A stretch of DNA of 64,000 nucleotides from Lachnospiraceae bacterium (GTDB taxonomy: Bacteria; Bacillota; Clostridia; Lachnospirales; Lachnospiraceae), in NCBI GenBank assembly GCA_017503735.1, contig JAFVSN010000037.1, positions 1 to 64,000 on the forward strand, written 5' to 3'. The notes under the pieces are model-generated. The model saw only the letters and a program-made list of their open reading frames with translations. It had not been told where the DNA came from and did not search any database. The number at the start of each line of letters is the position of its first letter. Position 1 is the first letter of the stretch. A program made the translations under genes and the position numbers. This document shows, piece by piece, positions 16,864 to 26,627 of the stretch.

Positions 16864-17295
16864 TTACAAATACTCTTTCAACTTCTCCATGAAATCTTCT
16901 TCTTCTTTTACAAGACGTTCCGCTAACTTCTTGCTTTCCTCGGACGCATTTTCAAATTCATGCGCCTTCTCTGTAATGGTCTGAATTCCCATGTTACAAC
17001 CGTTCATCATGATTTTTGCAATCTCGGTATCGCTTCTTTTCACAAGCATCTTCATTTCGGTGGTCAGCCAGGACATGGCAGATGCCATCACCCCAGGGTC
17101 CTTCTCATATTCCCCGTTTTCCTCTAAGAGCTTTGCACTCTCCGCTTCCAATTTTTCATGGCGTTCCTTGCTCTCACGAATCAGTGTGGCAAGCCCCTCG
17201 GAAGTAGTGTAATCCTGAATCTGATTCATACTGTTAATGGCCATCTTACAACCGGAGTTACACTCTTGTAATAACTTTCTGGTGTCTTCCTGCAT
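16864..17295 (-). CDS. Helical protein of unknown function
   Basis: A 143-residue, almost entirely helical and charged protein with Met-rich segments (TTEMKMLVKRSDTEIAKIMMNGCNMGIQTI) and no signal or membrane segment. The layout suggests a four-helix bundle, reminiscent of ferritin-like or DUF2383-type small proteins, but no metal-ligand set is clear. AAGAAGG precedes the ATG. It is a single-gene unit closed by a terminator. Confidence 0.6.
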   Translation of the reverse strand: MQEDTRKLLQECNSGCKMAINSMNQIQDYTTSEGLATLIRESKERHEKLEAESAKLLEENGEYEKDPGVMASAMSWLTTEMKMLVKRSDTEIAKIMMNGCNMGIQTITEKAHEFENASEESKKLAERLVKEEEDFMEKLKEYL

Positions 17296-17405
17296 AAAAA
17301 ATACCTTCTTTCCATCTTATTTTATCCCTAGTATTTGGAAAGAAGGTCCTATTTATACATATATTCTATTTTCCGTGTTCATTCATAAACCTATTTGCAA
17401 AAAAA

Positions 17406-18305
17406 CTACTTCATTGCTACCGACAACACGATTCCGGCAATGATCACCCCGGCGCAAAATAACTTATATCCGATATTCTTCTCTTTAAAAATAAACTTTC
17501 CGGCTAAAATCGTTACAATACATCCCGCCTGCTTTAACAACGTCATAATCGTCACTTTACTGTCCGGGGACTGATTTGCAAGAAACAGGGCCTTGTCACC
17601 AATAACAAAAATCAAACTTAAAATCCAAATCCAATAATTCTTTAACGCACTCCATAACCGAATTTTAGTCTTGGTAATAACAATATATAACAAATAAAAC
17701 AACACCAAAAACAGCATATACCAAAACTGCAACTGGGTACTGCTCATCCGTCGCATCAGTACCTTGTCCATGGTGCCGGATACACCGTTTAACAAGCAGG
17801 ACAACAGCGCAAAACAGACTATTTTAAATCCCACTTTCTCTGCCGGTTCTTTTTTCAACAGTTCTCCGTCTCTGCCTTTTTTCATAAAAAGGCGCCTTCC
17901 TCCCGTCTGATACCGATACAATAAAAGCCCCGCACATACAAGAAGCAGACCTACCGTCTGCCGGAAGGACATTGCCTCTCTGAGAAAAATCACACCCATC
18001 AATGTAGAAAAAATCACCCGGGACAAATCCAACAAGCCATACAAGCTGATGGGCATCTTTTTGATAGCCTTAAAACTGAAAATCCACGCCACAAAGATAA
18101 CAAAGGATTTTACCGCAATCCATAGCATATCCTGCCACGGCACACCGCCTGCCTTTGTTACTCCCGGTGTTACCATCAGAAAAGAAAGGAGGGTATAAAC
18201 AAACAGCACCTCCAATATCGTATTCTTTTCCATGGATTTTTTCTTTATAATTTCCCGTGTTCCTTTAATCACGCCATAGAAAAGAGTCAGCCAAATCCAA
18301 AGCAT
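17406..18305 (-). CDS. DMT superfamily (EamA) transporter
   Basis: A 299-residue inner-membrane protein with about ten hydrophobic segments in two EamA-type halves: VIFSTLMGVIFLREAMSFRQ closes the first and KFIFKEKNIGYKLFCAGVII the second. A short charged loop (TGGRRLFMKKGRDGELLKK) lies between. The ATG at 18305 is chosen because GGGAGAG precedes it; the earlier in-frame TTG lies upstream of that ribosome site. A metabolite or sugar exporter is likely, but the substrate is not predictable. Confidence 0.82.
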   Translation of the reverse strand: MLWIWLTLFYGVIKGTREIIKKKSMEKNTILEVLFVYTLLSFLMVTPGVTKAGGVPWQDMLWIAVKSFVIFVAWIFSFKAIKKMPISLYGLLDLSRVIFSTLMGVIFLREAMSFRQTVGLLLVCAGLLLYRYQTGGRRLFMKKGRDGELLKKEPAEKVGFKIVCFALLSCLLNGVSGTMDKVLMRRMSSTQLQFWYMLFLVLFYLLYIVITKTKIRLWSALKNYWIWILSLIFVIGDKALFLANQSPDSKVTIMTLLKQAGCIVTILAGKFIFKEKNIGYKLFCAGVIIAGIVLSVAMK

Positions 18306-18410
18306 AACAGTCTCTCCCAAAATGAATTCCGCCCTATCCGCTTCTGCGAAAGGGCGGTCCTTATCCTCGGAATGTTATACCATATCCGCTTTGAATTGTC
18401 AACAAACCGG

Positions 18411-18689
18411 CTACTGTCTTTTCTTTTTAAACACCTTGCAGATCTTCCAGGTCAGGCCACCGAACAGTCCCGCAAATACAACTCCTAACAGAATCCGAAG
18501 CGCCACACTGTCATCAGTCAGTCCCAGAAAAACAAAGATAACACCGACTCCGATCAACAAAGCAGATAGAACAACTGCCGCCAGAATACGCAAAGACATA
18601 GGCACCTTCTTAGACTCCATCCCAACCAAAGACCCTTCCACAAGACCTTCAAAAATAAATTCAACAATCAGTTCAATTAATAATTCCAT
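18411..18689 (-). CDS. Small membrane protein
   Basis: A 92-residue protein with an amphipathic start (MELLIELIVEFIFEGLVEGS), two hydrophobic segments and a basic tail KVFKKKRQ. GGGGGAG precedes the ATG. Similar short 'lliELivE' membrane proteins are common in Clostridia and have no known role. A GC-rich hairpin (18328-18356) lies between it and the transporter gene and may reduce read-through. Confidence 0.65.
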   Translation of the reverse strand: MELLIELIVEFIFEGLVEGSLVGMESKKVPMSLRILAAVVLSALLIGVGVIFVFLGLTDDSVALRILLGVVFAGLFGGLTWKICKVFKKKRQ

Positions 18690-18755
18690 ATAACTCCCCC
18701 ATCTTCCGTTTATACATTTCTTCGTAATCTTTAAGCAACTTATGTCTATTCTCTT

Positions 18756-19259
18756 TTACTTCACTTCAATCTGGCACATCTTCATGGTCGTAAGAGCCGC
18801 CTCATGACTCTCCGGGGATACTCCCGCACAACAGGTACTGTCTACAGAAATGTCCGCATCCGGAAACTGTGCCTTTAATATCAACGCATTGGACACCACA
18901 CAAATATCGGTACAAAGACCGATTAGCTCCACTTCTTCAAAGAAAAAGTTCTTCTTCCAGTCCGGATACCCGAAATTCGGCTTATCTACCACAACCGCTC
19001 CCGGCACCATTAATCCGTCCGCAATTTCCCATCCCTTGGTGTCCTTCACACAATGTACCACCGGAAGCTTCTTACCCTCCGGAGTCTCCAGATAATTTTT
19101 CCCATGGGTATCTCTCGTAAAAATAATTTCGTCCCCACGGTCAAAATATTCCTCAATCTTTTCCTTTACCTTCGGTACAATTGCCTGCGCTTCCGTCGTG
19201 CCGAGTGCACCATCGATAAAATCGTTCTGCATATCAATGACAAGTAAAGTTCTCTTCAT
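18756..19259 (-). CDS. Isochorismatase-family cysteine hydrolase (nicotinamidase-like)
   Basis: A 167-residue cysteine hydrolase of the isochorismatase/nicotinamidase group. The Asp-Lys-Cys triad is visible: LLVIDMQNDFIDG (Asp9), HCVKDTKGW (Lys), and IGLCTDICVVSNAL (Cys). The last segment and the early TRDTHGKNY (metal site) fit nicotinamidases, which release nicotinic acid and ammonia from nicotinamide for NAD salvage; other amides are possible. The ATG at 19259 follows AAAGGAG. It is 33 bases downstream of the DUF1848 gene. Confidence 0.82.
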   Translation of the reverse strand: MKRTLLVIDMQNDFIDGALGTTEAQAIVPKVKEKIEEYFDRGDEIIFTRDTHGKNYLETPEGKKLPVVHCVKDTKGWEIADGLMVPGAVVVDKPNFGYPDWKKNFFFEEVELIGLCTDICVVSNALILKAQFPDADISVDSTCCAGVSPESHEAALTTMKMCQIEVK

Positions 19260-19292
19260 AATCTTACTCCTTTCTGTCATCCCGGTATCCTA

Positions 19293-20231
19293 TCATTCAA
19301 ACAATGTAAATTGTTTTTCTTTCAACGACACCACTTTCCGCTCTGTCACCTTATCACTTTCTTCTATCTTACCACACAAAATCGAAGAATGCACATCATA
19401 CTTTCTTAAGTTCTCCTTAACCTTTTCCTCACTGTGGTTCGCATAGCAATATACACAACCGTTTCCGCAGGTGTGATAGGTGCCGATATCGATGCTTTCC
19501 ATACAGCCGCATTCTCCGCGTTGGTTCTTATCCTTTGCGCCCTTTAACTTAGCCCCTGTGATTTCCTCAATCAACACTTTATCAATGCAGGCATTATGTA
19601 CGATCCCGCAATGTGAAAGATCAATCTGCTCCGCGCAGCTTGCCATCATCATACCGTTTTCCCTTGCTATCTCGCACAACTTCTTTGCAAAAGCTTCCGT
19701 TTCTTCCTTGGACAAATCATATACCCCCAGCTCCTGCAATTTCTTCTTATTCTTGGCATAAGTATCCACAAAACTGATGACACATTTTTCGGTATACCCG
19801 GAAAGTGCTTCTGCCATCTGCCGGAAGGCTTTTACATGATACTCCGGCGTATATCGGTTTGTAAATAAAATCGGATCATACCGCCAGATTACCCGCTTAC
19901 TCCCGATTGCTTCGGAAAGTCTTTGAAATACGGGAATCATAACCTCACGTTTATGTGGTATGTTCGCTTCGATATCTGCTCCGTAACTTGTCAGGGTAAA
20001 CTGAAAATAAAACGGATAAGGTTCCAACTCCGAAAGTCGGGCAAGCATCGGTTCCGGATTCTTTGTCCAAAAGACAATGCAGTCCACCGTTTCCGGTGAC
20101 AATTCCAACTTGCTGATCTGCTTCGAATTCATAGGATTGCGCATATACACAAAACCTTCTTTCATTCGAGCAAAAAACCAGTCCGAAAAGCAGCTCGGAA
20201 CATCGGTTCTTCGACTGACACTCAGAATCAT
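19293..20231 (-). CDS. DUF1848 family protein with C-terminal Cys cluster
   Basis: A 312-residue DUF1848 protein. The opening MILSVSRRTDVPSCFSDWF, then VFWTKNPEPMLARL and GSKRVIWRYDPILFTNRYT, are characteristic. The C-terminal segment CGCMESIDIGTYHTCGNGCVYCYAN supplies six Cys, four of them in a C-x3-C-x2-C-type layout like a radical-SAM or Fe-S cluster site. Biochemical role is not known. The ATG at 20231 follows GAGGAGG by 7 bases. It probably forms a unit with the hydrolase gene. Confidence 0.82.
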   Translation of the reverse strand: MILSVSRRTDVPSCFSDWFFARMKEGFVYMRNPMNSKQISKLELSPETVDCIVFWTKNPEPMLARLSELEPYPFYFQFTLTSYGADIEANIPHKREVMIPVFQRLSEAIGSKRVIWRYDPILFTNRYTPEYHVKAFRQMAEALSGYTEKCVISFVDTYAKNKKKLQELGVYDLSKEETEAFAKKLCEIARENGMMMASCAEQIDLSHCGIVHNACIDKVLIEEITGAKLKGAKDKNQRGECGCMESIDIGTYHTCGNGCVYCYANHSEEKVKENLRKYDVHSSILCGKIEESDKVTERKVVSLKEKQFTLFE

Positions 20232-20334
20232 GGGGCATCCTCCTCTTAACATAAGATCGGCAAAACGCCTACACTATCAAAAGTATAGAATCATTTTGCC
20301 GATATAAACTCTTATCTACATTATGACACAGCTC

Positions 20335-21828
20335 TTATTCTGCCTGCAGCTTCTCCGCATTTTCTTGTAAACGTTCCATAAGATTTGCAACATTCGCAAT
20401 ACTCTGCAAGTTCGTGTTGCAGCTTTCCAACGTCTCGTTTGCTTCTTCCATTACCTTCTGTGTCACTGCTTCCACATTCACAATACCCTCGGATACCTGT
20501 GCATTTGCTGCAGTTACTACATCTACGGTTTCCTTTAATTTAGAAACCTGCTCTACAATATTCTGGGTACTGTTGTGTATCTGCTCAAAATTGTCTGCCG
20601 TATCATCTACATACTGATTCTGCAAACGGCTACTTTCCAACAAACGCTCCATGGACTCCGTAACTGCTGCAATAGAATTTACAATACTACCGATTAACGC
20701 ATTAATCTCACCTGTCGCCTCATTGGTTTGGGAGGACAGCTTAGAAATTTCCGATGCAACCACCGCAAATCCTTTTCCGGCCTCTCCTGCTCTTGCCGCC
20801 TCGATACTGGCATTTAAAGAAAGAAGTCCGGTCTGATTTGCCACATCACTGATAAGTCCCATAATCGTCTGCATCTTATCCGCATTCTCTTTTAATTCCC
20901 CCATCTTTTCCGCTACCAATGCGCCGGACTCGCCGGATACCTGTACCTGGCTCAATAACTCTTTCATTACTTCATTGCCTTTATTTAAGTTTTCTTCCGC
21001 ATTCTGTACCTCGGAAACAATAGAGCCTACCACTTCATCTACCTGTTCTACATTGGAACCGATGGTTTCCGTATTCTGCTTCTGAATCTGAATTGCGTCC
21101 ACACCGTCTCTTGCACCGTCCGTAAGCGACTCCATGGCACGCTGTGTTTCACCGATTGCCTCCTTCAGCCCTTCCGTTTCTTCTACGGAAGCCTTAATAT
21201 TCTCCGTCATAGCCGCTGCTACTTCCAAAGTATTCTGTAAAATTTCTTCGGATTGCTGTTGCTGTAATTCAGCCCTCTCTATATTTGCCTGATTAATCAA
21301 ATTAATTTTCTTAAGTGCGAGTATGGTAAACAATTCCGTCAATAACAAACATGCAACGACAATCTCTGCTTCTGTCATTTCCGTTCCCACCATAATTCCT
21401 GCCATAATCTTTTTCACCACTACAATCAGGTTTACTACAATTGCCCATACACCCATTCCGGTCAACACTTTATTGTCCATAAACGTCATCAAAATAACGT
21501 ATGCCACAATAACGTAACAAAAAGCGAGGTTTGTCGTAGTAGTCAACATAATGTAAGTATAGAGTAACGCAAATCCCACCGCCAAAACATAACGGATTGC
21601 CACCGACTCCTTTTTCCGTGAAAAAAGAAGGAAGGAAATCAAACACGGAAGCACGCATAACGTCGCAATAATCAAATAACTTCCCAATTCCCTTGCACCT
21701 TTAAAAACTTCCAATACGTATGCCACCGCAATTACCGCATTCATAACAGACATGCCTGTAAGGACCGTCTTATTCATGCTTTTTGTTGCATTCTCTTTTA
21801 CTGATAAATCTTCCGTTATGTACTTCAT
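20335..21828 (-). CDS. Methyl-accepting chemotaxis protein with multi-pass N-terminus
   Basis: A 497-residue chemoreceptor. The first ~190 residues are about six membrane segments ([52 protein letters not shown]) with almost no external sensor domain and no obvious HAMP. The rest is a long coiled coil ending in the conserved CheA/CheW contact hairpin ([36 protein letters not shown]). It would signal through CheW-CheA to the flagellar motor, sensing something in or across the membrane. AGGAGG lies 8 bases before the ATG. It is a single gene. Confidence 0.9.
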   Translation of the reverse strand: MKYITEDLSVKENATKSMNKTVLTGMSVMNAVIAVAYVLEVFKGARELGSYLIIATLCVLPCLISFLLFSRKKESVAIRYVLAVGFALLYTYIMLTTTTNLAFCYVIVAYVILMTFMDNKVLTGMGVWAIVVNLIVVVKKIMAGIMVGTEMTEAEIVVACLLLTELFTILALKKINLINQANIERAELQQQQSEEILQNTLEVAAAMTENIKASVEETEGLKEAIGETQRAMESLTDGARDGVDAIQIQKQNTETIGSNVEQVDEVVGSIVSEVQNAEENLNKGNEVMKELLSQVQVSGESGALVAEKMGELKENADKMQTIMGLISDVANQTGLLSLNASIEAARAGEAGKGFAVVASEISKLSSQTNEATGEINALIGSIVNSIAAVTESMERLLESSRLQNQYVDDTADNFEQIHNSTQNIVEQVSKLKETVDVVTAANAQVSEGIVNVEAVTQKVMEEANETLESCNTNLQSIANVANLMERLQENAEKLQAE

Positions 21829-21977
21829 GCCCTCTTCCTCCTATGTCCCTTCCATATTTTTCACAATTCAGACATCTTTGTGGTATATAATATATTTTAC
21901 AGTTTTTCAGCCACTTTTGTCAATTCATTTTTAACACATTATCTTGCATTTTTTCTGAAAATATTCACATTAACAAC

Positions 21978-22010
21978 CAAAGGCCGTGAATTACAAATCC
22001 ACGGCCTTTG
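21978..22010 (-). terminator. Terminator after the arabinofuranosidase gene
   Basis: CAAAGGCCGTG and CACGGCCTTTG form a perfect 11 bp stem. Confidence 0.8.
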
Positions 22011-22031
22011 GGCTTATTTCATTATTTTTAC

Positions 22032-23516
22032 TTACTTCACTTTCAAACGAATCATATTGTAGGAGTGTGGCTCCAGCTCTACGCTATCAGCCTTTGCATT
22101 ACCGTCGCGGGCAACTACCTCCTGAGTGTCTACGGAATTGGTCGCCTTCATATCGTCATGGTTCAAAATCTTATGCTCCAGAACACTCTCTACGGCAAAT
22201 CCTTCGAAACCAAGATCTAAAGTAACACTTTCCTTCATATTTCTGTTCACTACGAATACGGCCACTTCGCCTGCTTCTTCGTTGTATACTGCGGAACAGT
22301 CTACATACGGGATGGCATCCCACTTGCCCGCTGCATACTTTTCACACTCACAGGTAGCCTTAAGAGCAGTACCGCGTCCGTAACGGGAAGCATACATATA
22401 CGGATAGAAGGTGGTCTGTAACCAAAGCTTACCGCCGGTTACGGTCATCACCGGAGCAATAACATTGACAAGCTGTGCCAGACAACCGATTTTTACACGG
22501 TCGGAATGGTTAATGAGGGAGTTCAACAAACTACCTACAACCAGCGCATCCTCCATGTTGTAAATATCCTCCAACTGCGGCGGAGCAATACTCCAACGCG
22601 GAATCTGCTTATCCGCTTCATTGGAATGGAACCATACATTCCACTCGTCGAAAGAAAGGTGAATGTCCTTCTCGCTCTTCTTTTCTTCCTTAATCTTATC
22701 ACAAATCGCAACTACCTTCTCAATGAACTGATCCATATCGATGGAACTGCCCAGATACTCCTCTGTATTATCGTTACGATTGCCGTAATAGCTATGTAAG
22801 GAAATATAATCAATGTGCTCATAGCACTCACGCAACACGGTCTCTTCCCACTCTCCGAAGGTCGGCATACCGCTGCCGGAGCTACCACAAGCAACCAATT
22901 CGATGGATGGGTCGGTCCACTTCATAATCTTTGCAGCTTCACAAGCCTTTCTTGCGTAATCCTTTGCCTCCAAGTGACAAATCTGCCACGGACCGTCCAT
23001 CTCGTTACCGAGGCACCAGGTACGAATACCGAACGGCTCCTCAAAACCGTTTTTACGACGCATGTCCGCAAAATAAGTATCCGTTACGGCGTTACAGTAC
23101 TCTACAAGATTTCCTGCTTCCTCCGCACCTCTGGTACCTAAGTTTACCGCCATCATAATCTCACTGCCCACACGCTTTGCCCATTCCTGGAACTCGTCGA
23201 TACCCACCTGGTTCGTCTCGATGGTGCCCCAAGCCAGCTCCAAACGACGCGGACGTTTTGCCTTATCACCGGTACCGTCTTCCCAACGATAACCGGAAAC
23301 GAAATTACCGCCCGGATAACGAACTAACGGAATCTTCATCTCCTTAATGGTTTCCAATACATCCCCACGAAATCCCATGTCATCCGCGGTCTCGTGACCC
23401 GGCTCGTAAATGCCGCCGTACACCGCACGTCCCAAATGCTCAATAAAGGAACCGTACAGTCTGTCATCAATCTTACTAACAATCTTGTCCTTACTTAAAC
23501 TAAGCTTTGCCTTCAT
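22032..23516 (-). CDS. abfA: Alpha-N-arabinofuranosidase (GH51)
   Basis: A 494-residue GH51 enzyme that removes alpha-L-arabinofuranosyl side groups from arabinoxylan and arabinan oligosaccharides. It has no signal peptide and so acts inside the cell on imported fragments. The catalytic acid/base is Glu172 in WCLGNEMDG and the nucleophile Glu291 in LSFDEWNVW; HSYYGNR and RYPGGNF are further family motifs. AAGGAG precedes the ATG at 23516. It is divergent from the AraC regulator at 23702, which is its most likely controller. Confidence 0.95.
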   Translation of the reverse strand: MKAKLSLSKDKIVSKIDDRLYGSFIEHLGRAVYGGIYEPGHETADDMGFRGDVLETIKEMKIPLVRYPGGNFVSGYRWEDGTGDKAKRPRRLELAWGTIETNQVGIDEFQEWAKRVGSEIMMAVNLGTRGAEEAGNLVEYCNAVTDTYFADMRRKNGFEEPFGIRTWCLGNEMDGPWQICHLEAKDYARKACEAAKIMKWTDPSIELVACGSSGSGMPTFGEWEETVLRECYEHIDYISLHSYYGNRNDNTEEYLGSSIDMDQFIEKVVAICDKIKEEKKSEKDIHLSFDEWNVWFHSNEADKQIPRWSIAPPQLEDIYNMEDALVVGSLLNSLINHSDRVKIGCLAQLVNVIAPVMTVTGGKLWLQTTFYPYMYASRYGRGTALKATCECEKYAAGKWDAIPYVDCSAVYNEEAGEVAVFVVNRNMKESVTLDLGFEGFAVESVLEHKILNHDDMKATNSVDTQEVVARDGNAKADSVELEPHSYNMIRLKVK

Positions 23517-23701
23517 AAGAAACTCCTTCCTTCTGTAAAATCCGCCGTCTTTTCGGCGTATTATCATAATTTTATTGTATCATCCTTTTTCTTGTTGTAC
23601 ATACACGATGTTGCAAAAAAACTAACATATTGTGCAAACTTATTTTTTATGATATGCTATTAAAAAAGCAAAAAACGTACAAAAGAAAGGAGCCGGACCT
23701 C

Positions 23702-24484
23702 ATGCAGATAAAAAAAACAGGCTATCACCATACCCACGACACCTCTTTCCATATCGATCGTCCTTTCGGTTCCGGAGACTGGTTACTTCTTCTTGTATTT
23801 ACACCGTCCCGCCTCGTCCTTAACGAAACGGAACATATCACGACAGAGCCTTATTTTATTTTGTACGACAACGGCACCCCACAACATTACGGAGCTACCG
23901 ACACCGACTACACCGACGACTGGGTACATCTGACTTTAAACGAACGTGATCTGGCACACTTAAAAGAACTGGGGATTCCCTTTGATACGCCGGTGTTTCT
24001 CAAAAACATAGAGCAGCTTTCAAAACTACTGGAATCCATCGCCTACGAGTTCCACTCTCCCCATCCGTTAAAGCAGGAAAATTTAACCCTGTATCTACGC
24101 CTGTTTTTTAACTATCTGAGTGAAGAATTCGAGGCCATCCGGCATCGTGACCCACACTTTCTCCTGTTTAACCGCATCCGCAGCCAGATGTATAATGAGC
24201 CGTATTTATACCACTCCCCGGACGAACTGGCAAAAGAGGCGGGCCTTAGTCGTTCCTCTTTCCAGCACATCTACCGGAAGCTCTACGGCACCGGTGTCAT
24301 CGCGGACCTGATCCGTGCCCGGACGGAATATGCCTGTTACCTCCTGTCCTCCACTACCCTTCCGGTGTATCAGATTGCGGACACCTGCGGCTACCACAGT
24401 GAGATTCACTTTATGCGGCAGTTTAAAGAACAAACAGGAAAGACCCCGACAGAGTATCGAAGAAGTGTAACAAAGGAAGAATAG
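23702..24484 (+). CDS. AraC family regulator, divergent from abfA
   Basis: A 260-residue AraC/XylS regulator. The N-terminal ~140 residues are a cupin-like sensing domain. The C-terminal ~100 residues hold two helix-turn-helix units, including SPDELAKEAGLSRSSFQHIY and the family signature QIADTCGYHSEIHFMRQFKEQTGKTPTEYRR. AAAGGAG precedes the ATG at 23702. The 185-base divergent spacer to abfA contains the shared control region; an arabinose-type sugar is the expected ligand (inference). Confidence 0.88.
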   Translation: MQIKKTGYHHTHDTSFHIDRPFGSGDWLLLLVFTPSRLVLNETEHITTEPYFILYDNGTPQHYGATDTDYTDDWVHLTLNERDLAHLKELGIPFDTPVFLKNIEQLSKLLESIAYEFHSPHPLKQENLTLYLRLFFNYLSEEFEAIRHRDPHFLLFNRIRSQMYNEPYLYHSPDELAKEAGLSRSSFQHIYRKLYGTGVIADLIRARTEYACYLLSSTTLPVYQIADTCGYHSEIHFMRQFKEQTGKTPTEYRRSVTKEE

Positions 24485-24520
24485 CGCTTTTATCTTTCTC
24501 TCCGATTTTAAAAAAACTGC

Positions 24521-24549
24521 TTGCAATCTTTTTCATTCCGTGTTATGAT
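24521..24549 (+). promoter_or_regulatory. Promoter of the argS leader
   Basis: TTGCAA (24521), 17 bases, TATGAT (24544). The predicted start is about 24556, giving a leader of about 290 bases before argS. Confidence 0.7.
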
Positions 24550-24579
24550 ACACCTAAATTTTTTGAAAGGACAACTGCT

Positions 24580-24636
24580 ATGAATCCATTCTTGCAGAAC
24601 AGCTTAAGACGCAGACAGAGACGTATGCTCTTGTAG
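24580..24636 (+). CDS. Arginine-rich leader peptide of argS
   Basis: An 18-residue peptide, MNPFLQNSLRRRQRRMLL, with five Arg in six consecutive codons (AGA CGC AGA CAG AGA CGT at 24607-24624). GAAAGGA lies 9 bases before the ATG. Its last codons and stop are part of the first segment of the attenuator fold. A ribosome starved for charged tRNA-Arg would stall at codon 10-12, before this segment. Confidence 0.7.
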   Translation: MNPFLQNSLRRRQRRMLL

Positions 24637-24759
24637 CCTTGTGTATTATCGCACGGTTACAAGAGAGTACGTCTTGTGGCCGTGCGGTGCTGTGAAAGAA
24701 TTCATAGAGACATGGAACCGCAACGGATTTCGCAGATGCGAGCCTTGCGGTTCTTTTTT
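24621..24759 (+). promoter_or_regulatory. Arginine attenuator ahead of argS
   Basis: Four alternately pairing segments are visible. A (24621-24638) pairs with B (24655-24672) over 18 positions with one mismatch. B (24651-24663) pairs with C (24673-24685). C (24680-24688) pairs with D (24717-24726) with one bulge. D (24715-24723) pairs with E (24745-24753) as a terminator followed by six Ts. A stall early in the Arg run leaves A free: A:B forms, C:D follows and the terminator is lost. A ribosome at the stop codon masks A: B:C forms and the terminator closes. This gives argS expression on arginine shortage. Confidence 0.65.
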
Positions 24760-24842
24760 GTTTCCGAAATCCGCCCCCCACTATATGCGATTCCTTGTTA
24801 CGTTTGCAACCTTTCAAAACATCATCACTTAGGAGGTTTCTT

Positions 24843-26585
24843 ATGAAAACAACACTTTGTAACCACATCACGACTGCACTTCCGGGCATTTCCGCGGACA
24901 CCGTCGCAGAACTGTTGGCAGTCCCTCCGGAAGCAGCCATGGGCGACTTTGCCCTGCCTTGCTTTTCCTTTGCCAAAGCCTTGCGAAAAAGCCCTGCGCT
25001 TATTGCAGAGGATATAAAATCCGCTCTTTTTCCGGTTTTTACCATGCTTGGAATTGACCGTATCGAAACCGTGGGCGGCTACTGCAACTTCTTTTTTAAC
25101 CGCACCGCTTACGCCAAGGACTGTCTTCTCAAACTACAAACCGAGACTTTAGGTGTAGACCAACCGGGCACCGGCAAAACCGTATGCATGGACTACTCCT
25201 CTCCCAACATTGCCAAAAACTTTCATGTAGGTCATTTGCGTACCACTGTCATCGGCAATTCTCTGTATAAAATTTTTGACAAATTGGGCTGGCATGTGGT
25301 TCGTACTAACCACTTAGGCGACTGGGGTACCCAGTTCGGAAAGCTCATTGTCGCTTATAAGCTTTGGAGCAGCAAAGAACAAGTAGAAGAAAAAGGAATC
25401 GAAGAATTGCTTCGGATCTATGTGAAGTTTAATGCCGAAGAAAAGGTACATCCGGAACTGACAGAGGATGCCCGCGCCTGGTTTGTGAAAATGGAGCAAA
25501 ACGATCCGGAAGCACTTTCTTTCTGGAATTGGTTCAAGGACATCAGTATGATTGAATTTGAGCGTGTCTACAACCTACTCCACATGTCCTTTGACTCCTA
25601 CACCGGAGAGAGCTTCTTCCGGGAAAAAGTCCCGGCACTGGTCACAGAACTCACGGAAAAGAACCTTCTTACGGAAAGTCAGGGAGCCAAAATCATTGAC
25701 CTGTCGGCCTATGATATGCCACCTTGCCTTATCCTGAAAAATGACGGCGGTTCCATCTACCACTCCCGTGACATTGCAGCTGTCCTGTACCGAAAGGAAA
25801 CCTATGACTTTGACAAATGTCTCTATGTTACAGGTCTCGAACAAAGCCTTCACTTTAAACAGGTCTTTCAGGCAGTGAAGCTCATGGGCTATGATTGGAC
25901 AGACTCTCTGGTGCACATTCCTTACGGTCTGGTAAGTCTCGGAGGCTTGAAGCTTTCCACCCGTGGCGGACACATCATCTACGCCGAGGATATTTTAAAG
26001 GAAGCCATTTCCCGTGCCCTTGCCGCCATCGAAGAAAAAAATCCGAACCTAACAGACAAAGAATCCGTGGCGCGGATGGTAGGCGTGGGCGCGGTTATTT
26101 TCCACGACCTCTTTAACCAGCGTATCAAAAACGTAGAATTCTCCTGGGACGAGGTCTTAAGCTTTGACGGCACCACCGGCCCTTATGTGCAGTACACCTG
26201 TGCCCGGGCAAAAAGCGTGTTGCGGAAAGGCAATTTCTGCTCCGATACCGCCGATATTGCCGACACCTCCGCTGGCATAGCAAAAGACACGCTTGCGGAT
26301 ATTGATTTTTCCGTTTTCACCGACGACTGCAGCTATGCCTTAATCAAGACGCTGTCCGGTTACAACGACGCGGTACAGGCCGCCGCCGAGCGTTACGAAC
26401 CGTCCGTTATCGCACGGTATCTGATTTCCGTTGCCGCCGCCTTTAATAAATTCTACCATGAATGTTCCATTCTTCATGCCGAGGAGCATGAGAAAAAAGC
26501 CCGTCTGGTTCTGACGGACTTAGTACAAAAGGTATTAACAGACGGATGCGAATTGCTTGGCATGGAGTGTCCGGAGGAGATGTAA
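24843..26585 (+). CDS. argS: Arginyl-tRNA synthetase
   Basis: A 580-residue class I aminoacyl-tRNA synthetase that charges tRNA-Arg. The HIGH motif appears as SPNIAKNFHVGHLRTT. The KMSK region reads LSTRGGHIIYAED, as is usual in ArgS. The N-terminal ~100 residues are the ArgS tRNA-binding domain (MGDFALPCFSFAKALRKSP) and the C-terminus is the anticodon-binding DALR domain (EHEKKARLVLTDLVQKVL). The ATG at 24843 follows GGAGG by 6 bases. Control is probably through the leader described above and not through a T-box. Confidence 0.96.
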   Translation: MKTTLCNHITTALPGISADTVAELLAVPPEAAMGDFALPCFSFAKALRKSPALIAEDIKSALFPVFTMLGIDRIETVGGYCNFFFNRTAYAKDCLLKLQTETLGVDQPGTGKTVCMDYSSPNIAKNFHVGHLRTTVIGNSLYKIFDKLGWHVVRTNHLGDWGTQFGKLIVAYKLWSSKEQVEEKGIEELLRIYVKFNAEEKVHPELTEDARAWFVKMEQNDPEALSFWNWFKDISMIEFERVYNLLHMSFDSYTGESFFREKVPALVTELTEKNLLTESQGAKIIDLSAYDMPPCLILKNDGGSIYHSRDIAAVLYRKETYDFDKCLYVTGLEQSLHFKQVFQAVKLMGYDWTDSLVHIPYGLVSLGGLKLSTRGGHIIYAEDILKEAISRALAAIEEKNPNLTDKESVARMVGVGAVIFHDLFNQRIKNVEFSWDEVLSFDGTTGPYVQYTCARAKSVLRKGNFCSDTADIADTSAGIAKDTLADIDFSVFTDDCSYALIKTLSGYNDAVQAAAERYEPSVIARYLISVAAAFNKFYHECSILHAEEHEKKARLVLTDLVQKVLTDGCELLGMECPEEM

Positions 26586-26627
26586 GATATAGTGATTACC
26601 ATTTCCTGAAAACTCCAATAACTAAGC

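Noticed and set aside
24556-24760. T-box riboswitch upstream of argS
   Set aside because: The terminator includes TGGAACCGC, which recalls a T-box antiterminator, but the leader is short, no Stem I or specifier loop is visible, and a translated Arg-rich peptide fits better.
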